A stretch of 64,000 nt of DNA from Chroococcidiopsis thermalis PCC 7203 (GCF_000317125.1 NC_019695.1:6188336-6252335); one strand, 5' to 3'; counted from the stretch's first letter, positions 44,800 through 57,467 are shown. Notes: a model not told the origin generated them from the sequence alone. Translations and numbers: made by a program.

Positions 44800-47115
44800 A
44801 TGGATTGGTCATTACAATCGCTAGATCGAAATAACGCCAGTGCTTCACAATCGGAGGAGTTGACGATCGTCGAAACGGTTGATTTGACGAATTGCGATCG
44901 CGAACCGATTCAGATTCCTGGTTCTATCCAGCCTCACGGTGTACTTTTTGTCCTACAAGAACCTGACTTAATCGTTGTACAAGTTAGTAAGAATGTTTCC
45001 GATATCATTCAAGTTTCAGCTCAAGAATTACTAGATAAACCATTAAATAATCTACTTAATTTAAAGCATATTAATTCGATAAAACAATGTTTATCGCAGG
45101 AATTTGATAGTGTAAATCCCTTAAAAATAGCCATAAAATCTCAAAACAAAACTCTAGTTTTTGATGGAATTATTCATCGCAATATAGATAACTTACTGGT
45201 TCTAGAAATAGAATCAAGAAGAACGAATAAAAGTAGAGACTTTTTTGATTTTTATCATTTAGTCAAAAACCCGATCGATCGGATGCAAAAGGTAGATACT
45301 TTAGCAGAGATGTGCCAAATTGCTGTGAAAGAAGTCAGAAAACTGACGAACTTCGATCGCGTCATGGTTTATCGCTTTAATTCTGAAGGTGCTGGCACGG
45401 TTATAGCGGAAGATAAACGCGAAGATTTGACTTCTTATCTTGGCTTAAACTATCCTGCTTCCGATATTCCTAAGCAAGCCAAGCATCTTTATACCTTAAA
45501 TCTCCTCCGACTCGTTCCCGATGTCAATTACGAACCTGTAGAAATTATTTCTACCGATTCAGATAACAATAAGACTTTGGATTTGAGTCTTAGTATTTTA
45601 CGTAGCGTTTCTCCGATCCATATTGAGTATTTAAAAAATATGGGAGTCGGCGCTTCTATGTCCATTTCTTTGGTGAAAAATAAAAAATTATGGGGATTGA
45701 TTGCCTGCCATCATTCCGCAGCTAATTATCTCACTTGTGAAGTCCGTACTGCTTGCGAGTTTTTGGGTCAAGTCATGTCTTTGGAACTGGCTACCAAAGA
45801 AGATAATGAAGGCATGGACTACAAGATTAAACTCAATTCAATATTATCAAAATTTGTTGAAATTATTCCTCAAGACGAAAATTTTGTTGAGAGTTTACTC
45901 CAAAATCGAATCAATTTATTAGAGTTGACTGCTAGCGAGGGAGCTGCTATTTGTGCAGACAGTCAGGTATGGCTAGTTGGTAAAACACCCAGTGAAACAG
46001 AAATTCAAGAATTAATTCAATGGCTTGAACCTCAAATGCATAATGACGTATACTGCACGGACTCGCTGCCAAAAGTTTATCAACCAGCGACAAAATTTAA
46101 AGATAGTGCGAGTGGTTTGTTAGCAACGGCTATCTCCAAAAGTCAAAATGATTACATTCTTTGGTTTCGTCCTGAAGTGATTCAAACTGTGAATTGGGGT
46201 GGTAATCCTCATAAACCAGTTGAGATACAACAAGATGGAAGTTTACGCTTATCCCCGCGTCAATCTTTTGAATTGTGGCAAGAAACAGTAAAATTAAAAT
46301 CTCTACCTTGGCAACAATGCGAAATTGATGTAGCAGTAGAACTGAGAAGTGCAATTGTAGGTATTGTGCTGCGTAAAGCAGCGGAATTAGCACGAATTAA
46401 TAGTGAGTTAGAACGGACTAATAGCGAGCTTGATGCCTTTGCATATATTGCTTCCCACGATTTGAAAGAGCCGTTACGAGGAATTCATAACTACTCTAGC
46501 TTTCTGCTTGAAGATTATGCAGATATTCTGAATGAAGACGGCGCATTTAAACTGCAAACTTTGGTACGTTTGACGCAGCGAATGGAGGATTTGATTGAAT
46601 CTCTACTTCACTTCTCGCGGTTAGGAAGGATAGAACTTTCGTTCCAGAAAACGAATTTGAATGAATTGGTTAGTAATGTCGTTGATGTACTAAATATTAG
46701 TTTGAAAGAAGAGAGAGCTAATATTCGCATTTCTCAGACTTTACCAATTGTTGAATGCGATCGCGTCCAAGTTAGTGAAGTTTTTAGCAATTTAATTGGC
46801 AATGCAATTAAATACAACAACAAAGAAGATAAATCTGTAGAAATCGGCTATTTAGAGTCTGAAAATAGCTCTAACGATAGCCAAATTAATTCCTTTGTTT
46901 TCTATGTTAGAGATAACGGTATTGGAATTAGAGAAAAGCATTTAGAGACTATTTTTCGCATATTTAAGCGATTACATGCACCGAATCGATATGGAGGTGG
47001 AACAGGCGCTGGTTTAACCATTGCCAAGAAAATTGTAGAGCGTCATGGCGGGAAAATTTGGGTGGAATCAACTTATGGAGAAGGTAGTACGTTTTATTTT
47101 ACATTGCACGGTTAA
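44800..47115 (+). CDS. Bacteriophytochrome-type photoreceptor histidine kinase
   Basis: 771 residues from the chosen ATG (an in-frame TTG is 3 codons upstream). PAS-GAF-PHY: NCDREPIQIPGSIQPHGVL with C32 near the N-terminus, LNYPASDIPKQAKHLY (the PRPxxDIP-type motif) and SVSPIHIEYLKNMGVGASM. Plant and Cph1 phytochromes attach bilin to Cys in SPxHC; here that Cys is Ile (I275), so attachment through C32 to biliverdin, as in CphB and bacteriophytochromes, is expected. The HisKA H553 (IASHDLKEPLRGIHNYSSFL) and HATPase with GNAIKYNN and GTGAGLTIAKKIVE are intact. Followed by an Rcp1-type regulator. Confidence 0.93.
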   Translation: MDWSLQSLDRNNASASQSEELTIVETVDLTNCDREPIQIPGSIQPHGVLFVLQEPDLIVVQVSKNVSDIIQVSAQELLDKPLNNLLNLKHINSIKQCLSQEFDSVNPLKIAIKSQNKTLVFDGIIHRNIDNLLVLEIESRRTNKSRDFFDFYHLVKNPIDRMQKVDTLAEMCQIAVKEVRKLTNFDRVMVYRFNSEGAGTVIAEDKREDLTSYLGLNYPASDIPKQAKHLYTLNLLRLVPDVNYEPVEIISTDSDNNKTLDLSLSILRSVSPIHIEYLKNMGVGASMSISLVKNKKLWGLIACHHSAANYLTCEVRTACEFLGQVMSLELATKEDNEGMDYKIKLNSILSKFVEIIPQDENFVESLLQNRINLLELTASEGAAICADSQVWLVGKTPSETEIQELIQWLEPQMHNDVYCTDSLPKVYQPATKFKDSASGLLATAISKSQNDYILWFRPEVIQTVNWGGNPHKPVEIQQDGSLRLSPRQSFELWQETVKLKSLPWQQCEIDVAVELRSAIVGIVLRKAAELARINSELERTNSELDAFAYIASHDLKEPLRGIHNYSSFLLEDYADILNEDGAFKLQTLVRLTQRMEDLIESLLHFSRLGRIELSFQKTNLNELVSNVVDVLNISLKEERANIRISQTLPIVECDRVQVSEVFSNLIGNAIKYNNKEDKSVEIGYLESENSSNDSQINSFVFYVRDNGIGIREKHLETIFRIFKRLHAPNRYGGGTGAGLTIAKKIVERHGGKIWVESTYGEGSTFYFTLHG

Positions 47116-47179
47116 TACTACGTATTTCAGTTATCAGTTATTAGCTTCCAGTGACAAATGACAAAAATGGTACGAAATA

Positions 47180-47673
47180 ATGGTCACTTCTTTCAAATTA
47201 GCAACTCAAGTTGAACGTATGACTAGTAGATCGACCCAACCATTGCTGTTAATTGAAGATAGCGATGAAGATTTTGAAGCTTTCGGGCGGATAATGCGGC
47301 AGTTATCCGTTATCAATCCTATTCATCGCTGTATTGATGGTGACGATGCATTAGACTATTTATATCATGATGGCGAGTACGCCGATCTAGAGCGAGTACT
47401 TCGTCCAGCAATTATCGTCCTTGATTTAAATCTACCAGGTACAGATGGACGGGAAGTACTGGAACAGATCAAGCAAGACGAGGAGTTAAAAATAATTCCT
47501 ATTGTAGTATTTACAACATCTTCCAATCCAAAAGACGTGGAGGTTTGTTATCGCTATGGCGTGAATGGCTACATCATTAAACCAATGGATGTGAAAAAAT
47601 TAATGCATACGATTCAAATTCTCATTCAATATTGGTTTGAAGTCGTGATTCTACCTCATAGGAGGAGGTATTG

Positions 47674-47674
<1 letters not shown>
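47180..47674 (+). CDS. rcp1: Rcp1-like response regulator of the phytochrome kinase
   Basis: 164 residues, a single receiver domain: acidic IEDSDED, phospho-acceptor D82 in [13 protein letters not shown], Thr in VVFTTSSNP and Lys in YIIKPMD. This is the Rcp1/RcpA type, characterised by the [10 protein letters not shown] loop that Rcp1 proteins carry before the acceptor. It follows the phytochrome by 64 nt and its stop overlaps the next gene, so all three act as one operon. A later Met at 47219 is an alternative start. Confidence 0.9.
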
Positions 47675-50814
<3,140 letters not shown>

Positions 50815-51298
50815 GGCGATCGCACATTGCAGACTGCGCCCCTGGTTTGGTTGCAGCTAAAGCGCCCGCCGCTGCACCCCATACTACTGCTTGTCTCAAG
50901 GGTAGTCCTTCTACTAGTGCCGCAGCTAAACCACCGTTGAAGGCATCTCCTGCGGCTACCGTATCTACAGCCGTGACGGAGAAGGCGGGAGTAAAAAATG
51001 TTTCTGCTTGAGTCGCACAGATGACACCCTTAGCACCAAGTTTGACGATCGCGTTACCCACACCTTTTTGCAATAAAGCCCGTGCTGCTTCGGTTGCAGT
51101 TTCTCGTCCATCTACAGTAAAGCCAACTAATCGCCCTGCTTCTGTTTCGTTTGGGGTGATGATATCGATCAAGGGATAAAGTTCGTCTGGTAAATTTTGG
51201 GCTGGTGCAGGATCGAGAATGACTTGAATTCCGGCTGCTTTTGCAACTTGGGCGGCTGTAATAACGGCGCTGAGGGGAATTTCTAGTTGGAGGAGTAG

Positions 51299-51436
51299 GA
51301 TCGATCCCCCCAACCCCCCTTGGGAAGGGGGGCTAATAGATTTTTCTAACTCCCCTTGGGAAGGGGGACGAGATCCCCCCAACCCCCCTTGGGAAGGGGG
51401 GCTATTTGTTCCCTTCCTTTGGGAAGGGGGGCGAGA
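51299..51436 (-). repeat. C/G-rich repeat insertion inside rbsK, coding PPSQGGLGG units
   Basis: 138 nt containing four imperfect copies of GATCCCCCCAACCCCCC plus TTGGGAAGGGGGG. It is related to the intergenic elements at 185-211 and 13233-13300. It is a multiple of three and lacks stops in the coding frame, so ribokinase reads through it as about 46 residues. Confidence 0.9.
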
Positions 51437-51874
51437 AAGGATCTTTAATACACTCTGGAGACGTTCTACATCTGTCTCATCGACTCGTCCATTTGCCCCA
51501 GGAGTTATGATAATTTGGTTTTCACCATTGTCATCAACCGCGATCGCAGCGACTCCAGAACTGATACTTTCATCCACCAATACATTTTCAGTTCGTACTC
51601 CCGCCGCTTGCAGACTTGCTAATAATTCCCGACCGAAATTATCTCCGCCAACACGCCCTACCATGTATGAGGGAACGCCCAATTTGGCGATCGCAACTGC
51701 TTGATTTGCGCCTTTTCCCCCTGGCGCGGTGACAAAACTATGTCCCGTCAGAGTTTCTCCAGGTAAAGGTAATCTGGGTGTTTTACTAACTAGATCGATA
51801 TTGATACTACCGAATACGATAATAGAGTTCATATTACGTCTCAATCGAAGAAAATAGCTTTTTTACAGATAATA

Positions 51875-52207
51875 ATGCCAGAAGCCTCTCCTAGAGAAAT
51901 TCAAGTTTATGCAACTCCAGATGGGAAATATCCTTTCATAGAATGGTTAGAGTCTCTACGAGACAGTAACGCTAGAGCTAAAATTAAAGCAAGGCTCGAT
52001 CGCGTTGAAACTGCTAATCTTGGGGACTATAAAGCAGTTGGGAAAGGCGTGTGTGAGTTGAAAATAGATTATGGTTCTGGTTATAGAGTTTATTTTGGAC
52101 AAGTAGGAACGACGTTGATTCTACTTTTATGTGAAGGAGATAAGAGTACTCAAGAAAAAGACATCCCCCAAGCTATTCAATATTGGACAGACTATGGAAA
52201 CAGATAA
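51875..52207 (+). CDS. RelE/ParE-superfamily toxin (HigB/Gp49-like)
   Basis: 110 residues. The pattern EIQVYATPDGKYPFIEWLESLRDSNARAKIKARLDRVE, then GDYKAVGKGVCELKIDYGSGYRVYFGQ and LLLCEGDKSTQEKDIPQA is that of the addiction-module killer/HigB-Gp49 toxin family, which cleave mRNA on ribosomes. It overlaps the next gene by 14 nt, the usual toxin-first order of this family. Divergent from rbsK by only about 40 nt. Confidence 0.88.
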   Translation: MPEASPREIQVYATPDGKYPFIEWLESLRDSNARAKIKARLDRVETANLGDYKAVGKGVCELKIDYGSGYRVYFGQVGTTLILLLCEGDKSTQEKDIPQAIQYWTDYGNR

Positions 52208-52484
52208 AATGCTGAAAAATATTAGCTACCACAGTTACCTAATTGAGTCTTTAAAAGAACCATCTGAGGCTAGTGCCTACTTCAAAGCTGTTTTAGCAGA
52301 AGGAAGTGTAGAACTGCTTCAAAAAGCCATAGACAATCTAATTGAAGCAGGCTATAACAATTTAGCGATCGCTTTGGATTTACAACAGTTAAATAACTCC
52401 ACTCTGTTGTCAGCAATGACTACCAAAGTAGAAACAAAAAACTTATTTCAAACAGCCGATCTTGAATTGAAACAACGAGTTTAA
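52194..52484 (+). CDS. Antitoxin partner (HigA-like), divergent C-terminus
   Basis: 96 residues from the ATG overlapping the toxin. The N-terminal half, YHSYLIESLKEPSEASAYFKAVLAEGSVELLQKAIDNL, matches the COG3636 antitoxin. Its usual helix-turn-helix region (GMSxIAxxTGLSRExLYKALS) is replaced by YNNLAIALDLQQLNNSTLLSAMTTKV, only loosely similar. It may retain toxin binding while having lost or altered DNA binding. Confidence 0.75.
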   Translation: METDKMLKNISYHSYLIESLKEPSEASAYFKAVLAEGSVELLQKAIDNLIEAGYNNLAIALDLQQLNNSTLLSAMTTKVETKNLFQTADLELKQRV

Positions 52485-52599
52485 TCGAATCCGATAACGA
52501 CTCCCTACTCCTGTACGGGCAAGTTTATCCGAAATATCTGTCAGTATCAACCCCTTGATAAACCCGCCCCTACGATTCCCTCTTTTACAAAATTTACGC

Positions 52600-53352
52600 T
52601 TACAAAATTTGCGATAAAAACTTGCGCGTCCGTTCTTCTTTGGGGTTTTGAAAAAATTCTTGGGGTGGGGCTTGTTCGACTAACATTCCACCATCCATTA
52701 AAACGATGCGATCGGCAACTTCGCGGGCAAACCCAACTTCGTGCGTCACGACTACCATTGTCATCCCCGATCGCGCTAGACTCCTCATCACATCTAACAC
52801 TTCCCGTACCATTTCTGGATCGAGGGCTGATGTAGGTTCGTCAAATAACATAATTTTAGGCTGCATTGCTAATGCCCGGGCGATCGCTACCCGTTGTTGT
52901 TGTCCGCCAGAAAGTTGTCCTGGGTACTTTTGCGCTTGTTCTAAAATTCCTACCCTTTCCAACAGTTGCATGGCGACTTCTTCCGCTTTTTGCTTTTTCC
53001 AGCGGCGTACCCAAATCGGCGAAAGAGTTACGTTTTGTAGTACGGTAAGGTGAGGAAACAAATTAAATTGCTGAAACACCATTCCCACTTCTTTACGAAT
53101 TGCATCTATGTTACGCAAATCGTGAGTTAGGGCAATTCCATCGACTTCAATTCGCCCTTGTTGGTAATCTTCTAAAGCATTAAACGTGCGAATAAACGTA
53201 GATTTACCCGAACCAGAGGGACCCATCACCACCACCACCTCCCCCCGATTCACGGTAAGGCTAACCCCACGCAGGACGTAAAATTTATTGCTGCTATACC
53301 ACTTATGGACGTTCTCAGCAATAATCATTGGTTGTGAATTGTCATTTGTCAT
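52600..53352 (-). CDS. aapP: Amino-acid ABC transporter ATP-binding protein (AapP/BgtA/GlnQ type)
   Basis: 250 residues. Walker [14 protein letters not shown]-loop [17 protein letters not shown], signature [17 protein letters not shown], Walker [15 protein letters not shown] and H-loop [12 protein letters not shown]. The FNLFPH Q-loop identifies the polar amino-acid (PAAT) family. It is the last gene of the four-gene operon. The first codons (MTNDNSQP) lie in a repeat-derived stretch, so the real start may be the ATG eight codons later (53328). In Anabaena the equivalent ATPase BgtA is encoded apart; here it is adjacent. Confidence 0.93.
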   Translation of the reverse strand: MTNDNSQPMIIAENVHKWYSSNKFYVLRGVSLTVNRGEVVVVMGPSGSGKSTFIRTFNALEDYQQGRIEVDGIALTHDLRNIDAIRKEVGMVFQQFNLFPHLTVLQNVTLSPIWVRRWKKQKAEEVAMQLLERVGILEQAQKYPGQLSGGQQQRVAIARALAMQPKIMLFDEPTSALDPEMVREVLDVMRSLARSGMTMVVVTHEVGFAREVADRIVLMDGGMLVEQAPPQEFFQNPKEERTRKFLSQIL

Positions 53353-53451
53353 TGGTAGTTGGTAATTGATAGTTGGTAATTGGTAGTTGGTAGTTGGTAA
53401 TTTTTGACTTTCAGCTTTTGACTTTTGACTTTACCCATTACCCATTACCTG
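53353..53451. repeat. Short tandem repeats inside the amino-acid transporter operon
   Basis: TTGGTAG/TTGGTAA/TTGATAG heptamers (about seven copies, 53345-53400), then TTTTGAC and ACCCATT units, fill the 99-nt gap between the second permease gene and the ATPase gene. The array forms the translation-initiation region of aapP. Confidence 0.85.
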
Positions 53452-54642
53452 TTAGTTACTAACATTTAATTTCCGTTCTAAATAGCGACTTGCAGTAGAC
53501 ATTCCATAACAAAAGAGCCAGTAGAGTAAGCCAATGAATAAATAAACTTCGGCATAACGTCCGAGAAATTGGGGTTGTGCCAAAATCGAGCGAGAGATTC
53601 CGGTTAATTCTAGTAAACCAAATAGAGCTAGTAGAGATGTATCTTTAAATAAACCAATAAATTGACCGACGATCGCGGGAATTACGGCTTTAAGTGCCTG
53701 GGGTAATACGATCAGTAACACAACTAAAGGCGAACTTAAACCCAAGGCTTTAGCGGCTTCGTATTGTCCTCTAGGTATAGCTTGTAATCCACCACGGATA
53801 TTTTCTGCTAAATACGCTGCACTAAATAATACTAGTCCAGCGATCGCCCGTAGTACGCGATCTAAATTGCGGAAGTTAGGCGGGAGAAATAACGGTAACA
53901 TTACCTGGGCTAAGAATAAAATGCCAATTAATGGCAACCCGCGCACGACTTCAATGTAGAGGATCGATAAGATCCGGACTATAGGTAATGGACTTTGGCG
54001 ACCGAGGGCGAGTAAAACGCCAAAGGGAAACGACAGTACGATCCCGCAAATTGCTGTGAGTAGGGTTAGTAATAGCCCCGACCATACATTTGTTGGGACT
54101 GAAGCTAAACCTAAACCACCTCCAATTAACCAAACATTGACGATAAATACTAATCCCCAAGCTGGTGTTAGCCAAGGGCTAATACTAGTAGGTAATTTGC
54201 GTCCAACTGCGTAGCCAACTATAGCAATAATGGCGATCGCTAATATCCATAGACGCGCACTCAGTTCTAAAGGTAGCAGTACAATAGCTGCAATCATTAC
54301 CCCTAAAACAAATAAAATTGTCCGGCTAAATATGGGAGAATTTCTAACAATATAACCCCAACAAAGCCCTGCTAAACCGATAATCAGTCCCAGCGCCGTC
54401 CACACCCGCCAATACAATTCCGGAGGAAATCGACCGACAAAAAAGAGCCGCAAGTTTGCACCCACGACCCCCCACTGTGCTGCGGTTAATGCCCAACTAA
54501 TAAAGTTACTCAGTCCCCAAATAATGACTGCTAAGCAAACAATTGTCAGAATACTGTTGTACCAAGTACTGAACAAATTTTTCTGTACCCAGTTCAGGGG
54601 AGATGTGGGTGGGGTAGGAGGCGCAGACGATTGGATTTGCAA
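53452..54642 (-). CDS. aapM: Amino-acid ABC transporter permease (AapM/BztC/NatH type)
   Basis: 396 residues, an extended PAAT permease with extra N-terminal helices. The conserved C-terminal permease core has VVRGLPLIGILFLAQVMLPLF, AYLAENIRGGLQAIPRGQYEAAKALGLSS (EAA loop) and VGQFIGLFKDTSLLALFGLLELTG. This long type is found in Aap, Bzt and cyanobacterial Nat-II systems for neutral and acidic amino acids. It starts 4 nt after the other permease gene. Confidence 0.93.
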   Translation of the reverse strand: MQIQSSAPPTPPTSPLNWVQKNLFSTWYNSILTIVCLAVIIWGLSNFISWALTAAQWGVVGANLRLFFVGRFPPELYWRVWTALGLIIGLAGLCWGYIVRNSPIFSRTILFVLGVMIAAIVLLPLELSARLWILAIAIIAIVGYAVGRKLPTSISPWLTPAWGLVFIVNVWLIGGGLGLASVPTNVWSGLLLTLLTAICGIVLSFPFGVLLALGRQSPLPIVRILSILYIEVVRGLPLIGILFLAQVMLPLFLPPNFRNLDRVLRAIAGLVLFSAAYLAENIRGGLQAIPRGQYEAAKALGLSSPLVVLLIVLPQALKAVIPAIVGQFIGLFKDTSLLALFGLLELTGISRSILAQPQFLGRYAEVYLFIGLLYWLFCYGMSTASRYLERKLNVSN

Positions 54643-54646
54643 GGGT

Positions 54647-55807
54647 CTATCTCTCCTTAATTTGCACAGTGCGGTTGTATAAATTCATGATGAGAGAGAT
54701 GGTTAAGCTTGTAGTTAGATAGGTAATCATAATTAGCAACATCACTTCCACAGCCCGTCCCGTCTGATTAAACGTGGTGGAAGCAACAAAATAAACATCG
54801 GGAAAACCAACTGCGATCGCCAAACTGGAGTTTTTCGCTAAGTTGAGGTAGTGACTCGTCAAGGGTGGTATAATTACGCGCAATGCTTGCGGTAAAATCA
54901 CCATTTGCATGATCCGATTCGGCTTCAGTCCCAAAGCACGAGCTGCTTCCCATTGCCCTTTTGGTACGGCTAGAATCCCCGCCCGCACAATTTCAGCAAT
55001 ATAACTACTCGTATAAATCACCAGTCCAGCAAGGAGGGCGCAAAACTCTGGCGACAGACGCAATCCACCCTCAATCTGTCCCTGCGTAACTTGCGGAATA
55101 CTCAACTGAAAGGGAATATTGCGGGTCAAGACAAAAGCGATAACGATAGCCCCTAAAATCGAACCCAAAGCATACCAAATTTGATGTCCTGCCTGTCCTC
55201 GTTCTACCATGACGCGCCCCCGCCAGCGCCACAAGGCGATCGCCCCAACAATTCCCGCCAGCAGTAACACCAACCAAATGCCTCCCCCCGCCCCAATTTC
55301 CAGCCACGGAAAAAACACGCCTTGTCCCGTCAGGTAAGTAGAACCAAGAAGAGTAATAGGATTTTCAATTCCTGGTAGGTTGATAAAAACGGCAAAGTAC
55401 CAAAAAAATAGTTGCAATAGTAGAGGTACATTGCGGAAGATTTCTACATAAGAAATAGCAATACGTCGTACCAACCAGTTATCTGAAAGTTGGGCAATAC
55501 CAAAGACCAATCCAAAAATAGTAGCTAAAACTAGACCGATTGCTACCACACGCAATGAATTAAGCAATCCGACAAATATTGCCCGACTATAGCTATTAGA
55601 CGGATCGTAGGGAATGATGCTTTCGCCAATATCAAAGGAGGCTTGCACTCCCAAAAAATCAAATCCTAACTGAATGCCTAATTGCCGCAGATTATAAGTG
55701 AGATTATCCCAAATCAGAGCAACAAAAATTACCACCAACAAAACCGCGATCGCCTGTCCGGCAATCTGCCAGAAGCGATCGTCTCGTAATAGTTTCTGCA
55801 ACTTCAT
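54647..55807 (-). CDS. aapQ: Amino-acid ABC transporter permease (AapQ/BztB/NatG type)
   Basis: 386 residues from MKLQKLLRDDRFWQIAG; an ATG 12 codons earlier lies within short repeats and is less credible. Core blocks are YVEIFRNVPLLLQLFFWYFAVF, SSYIAEIVRAGILAVPKGQWEAARALGL (EAA loop) and LPQALRVIIPPLTSHYLNLAKNSSLAIAVGF. It forms a heterodimer with the next permease. No Shine-Dalgarno is visible because ATTACCA repeats fill the region. Confidence 0.92.
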   Translation of the reverse strand: MKLQKLLRDDRFWQIAGQAIAVLLVVIFVALIWDNLTYNLRQLGIQLGFDFLGVQASFDIGESIIPYDPSNSYSRAIFVGLLNSLRVVAIGLVLATIFGLVFGIAQLSDNWLVRRIAISYVEIFRNVPLLLQLFFWYFAVFINLPGIENPITLLGSTYLTGQGVFFPWLEIGAGGGIWLVLLLAGIVGAIALWRWRGRVMVERGQAGHQIWYALGSILGAIVIAFVLTRNIPFQLSIPQVTQGQIEGGLRLSPEFCALLAGLVIYTSSYIAEIVRAGILAVPKGQWEAARALGLKPNRIMQMVILPQALRVIIPPLTSHYLNLAKNSSLAIAVGFPDVYFVASTTFNQTGRAVEVMLLIMITYLTTSLTISLIMNLYNRTVQIKER

Positions 55808-55905
55808 GTAGTGGTAATTGGTAATTGGTAAGTCAAAAGTCAAAAGTTACAAGTCAAAAACCAAAAGCCAGAAGTCAGACATCAAAAGTGATTGCTCCCT
55901 GCTCC
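55808..55905. repeat. Short tandem repeats between binding-protein and permease genes
   Basis: GGTAATT heptamers (55810-55830), AGTCAAA units (55831-55855) and GCTCCCT copies (near 55893) fill the gap upstream of aapQ. They separate the binding-protein gene from the rest of the operon and may allow differential expression. Confidence 0.8.
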
Positions 55906-55915
55906 CTGACAAATG

Positions 55916-57004
55916 TTACCTGAACGGTGGAGCGTAGTGTAAACCACCTTTCTCCCAGATATCGTTCTGACCGCGTGGTAAATTGAATGGCGTGCCAGGT
56001 CCGAGATTACGGTTGTAAATCTCGCCGTAGTTGCCGACTTTCCTCACTGCACGGGCAACAAAATCATTCGGTAAACCCGCACCTTGACCTAAATTCCCTT
56101 CCGTGCCTAGCAATCTTTTGACAACTGGGTCTTGGCTTTTGGCGAATTGGTCGATGTTTTGAGAATTAATCCCCAGTTCTTCGGCTTCAATTAAGCCAAA
56201 GACCGTCCACTTAACCGCATCAAACCAGCGGGAGTCTCCGTTTTTCACGGCTGGTGTTAGTGGTTCTTTGGATAAAAGCGCATCTAGAATAATATTATCT
56301 TGCGGATTTTTCAGCGTTGTTCGACGGGATACCAATCCAGAGCGATCGGTACTCACAGCCTGACACCGACCTTGTTCGTATGCTGCGTAAACGGCATTAG
56401 CATCTTCAAATACTAGGGGCGTGTATTTCACTCCAATTTTGCGCATTTGGTCGGCAAAGTTTTGCTCGGTAGTGGTTCCCGTCTCCATGCAAACAGCTTT
56501 GCCTTGCAAACCCTTCAAGTCTTTTGTCCCAGCAGATTTCTTCACCATTACGCCCTGACCGTCATAAAACGTCACGGGAAGAAACTCCAGCCCTACCGAA
56601 GTATCGCGACTCATCGTCCAAGTCGTATTGCGACTGAGAATATCGACTTCTCCTGCTTGCAGGGCAGTGAATCTCTCTTTTGCGTTCAGATTGCGGAAAT
56701 CGACAGCATTCGGATCGTCAAATAAAGCCGCTGCGATCGCCCGACAGATATCCACATCGAGTCCAGAATACTTACCTGCTTGGTCTACGTAGCTAAACCC
56801 TGGTAAAGTACCACTGACACCGCACGCTAGCCTACCGCGAGACTTAGCTGCATCTAATGTACCCCCTCCTCCCCCTGCGGCTGGGCTACTTCCTGTTTGA
56901 GCGGTTCCCTGTGGCTGTGGTGACTGGGAATAAAATTGGCTGCAAGCAGTTAAAGGAGTTGCTACCAGCGCAACACCCACTAGCAGTACACTCCTTTTGA
57001 ACAT
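55916..57004 (-). CDS. aapJ: Amino-acid ABC transporter substrate-binding lipoprotein (AapJ/BztA/NatF type)
   Basis: 362 residues from MFKRSVLLVG. The signal peptide ends in the lipobox LTAC, so it is a lipoprotein. After a Ser/Gly-rich linker the family pattern begins: GRLACGVSGTLPGFSYVDQAGKYSGLDVDICRAIAAALF, then NAKERFTALQAGEVDILSRNTTWTMSRD and GKAVCMETGTTTEQN. This is the AapJ/BztA type for general L-amino acids. The Nat-II system of Anabaena (NatF-NatG-NatH with BgtA) is the nearest named cyanobacterial equivalent. Earlier ATG codons at 57052 and 57076 are possible but would bury the lipobox. Confidence 0.92.
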   Translation of the reverse strand: MFKRSVLLVGVALVATPLTACSQFYSQSPQPQGTAQTGSSPAAGGGGGTLDAAKSRGRLACGVSGTLPGFSYVDQAGKYSGLDVDICRAIAAALFDDPNAVDFRNLNAKERFTALQAGEVDILSRNTTWTMSRDTSVGLEFLPVTFYDGQGVMVKKSAGTKDLKGLQGKAVCMETGTTTEQNFADQMRKIGVKYTPLVFEDANAVYAAYEQGRCQAVSTDRSGLVSRRTTLKNPQDNIILDALLSKEPLTPAVKNGDSRWFDAVKWTVFGLIEAEELGINSQNIDQFAKSQDPVVKRLLGTEGNLGQGAGLPNDFVARAVRKVGNYGEIYNRNLGPGTPFNLPRGQNDIWEKGGLHYAPPFR

Positions 57005-57171
57005 AAATAGATTTGTCCTACTCTTCTCTGTTTTTTTACGATGCACGCTCATACTAAGTGGTATCAATTGCCACAAAAGCGAGTGTTTCTCTGTAAATTT
57101 GATTAGTTAAACTTTACCGCAAACAGACGTAAGAAGTGAGAGATCGGAGGTAAGTTGATGCATACACACTT

Positions 57172-57196
57172 GTAGGGGCGCACAGCTGTGCGCCCC
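57172..57196. repeat. 28-bp dispersed palindrome, copy 4 (one end degraded)
   Basis: GTAGGGGCGCACAG then CTGTGCGCCCC; the final TAC of the full palindrome is replaced by AAT. It lies upstream of the amino-acid transporter operon. Confidence 0.8.
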
Positions 57197-57233
57197 AATA
57201 AATTAGGCATAATATGGAGGAAATTACACGTCG

Positions 57234-57467
57234 CTAATTCTGATACGAACGACCGCGCCTATAAAGAGTTACTCCTAGAGCAATTCCAGGAATAGTCAAA
57301 ACTGCTACCCAAGGAGAACGCCACCAATCAATTGATTGCGTCGTGTAGCTGTTCCGATATCTGCTGCAAGGATAAGATTGAGCTGGATCGACAGAAGAAA
57401 ATAAAACTCCACCCGCGATCGCAGTCGTGGATAAGATAGTCGCCAACGATAATTTTGCTGCTTTCAT
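57234..57467 (-). CDS. Hypothetical small exported or membrane protein
   Basis: 77 residues: a signal peptide-like start (KAAKLSLATILSTTAIAGGVLFSS), a short Tyr/Ser/Arg-rich part (YPCSRYRNSYTTQSIDWWRS) and a second hydrophobic helix (WVAVLTIPGIALGVTLY) before RRGRSYQN. No family recognised. Plausible as a small cyanobacterial membrane protein. Confidence 0.55.
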   Translation of the reverse strand: MKAAKLSLATILSTTAIAGGVLFSSVDPAQSYPCSRYRNSYTTQSIDWWRSPWVAVLTIPGIALGVTLYRRGRSYQN

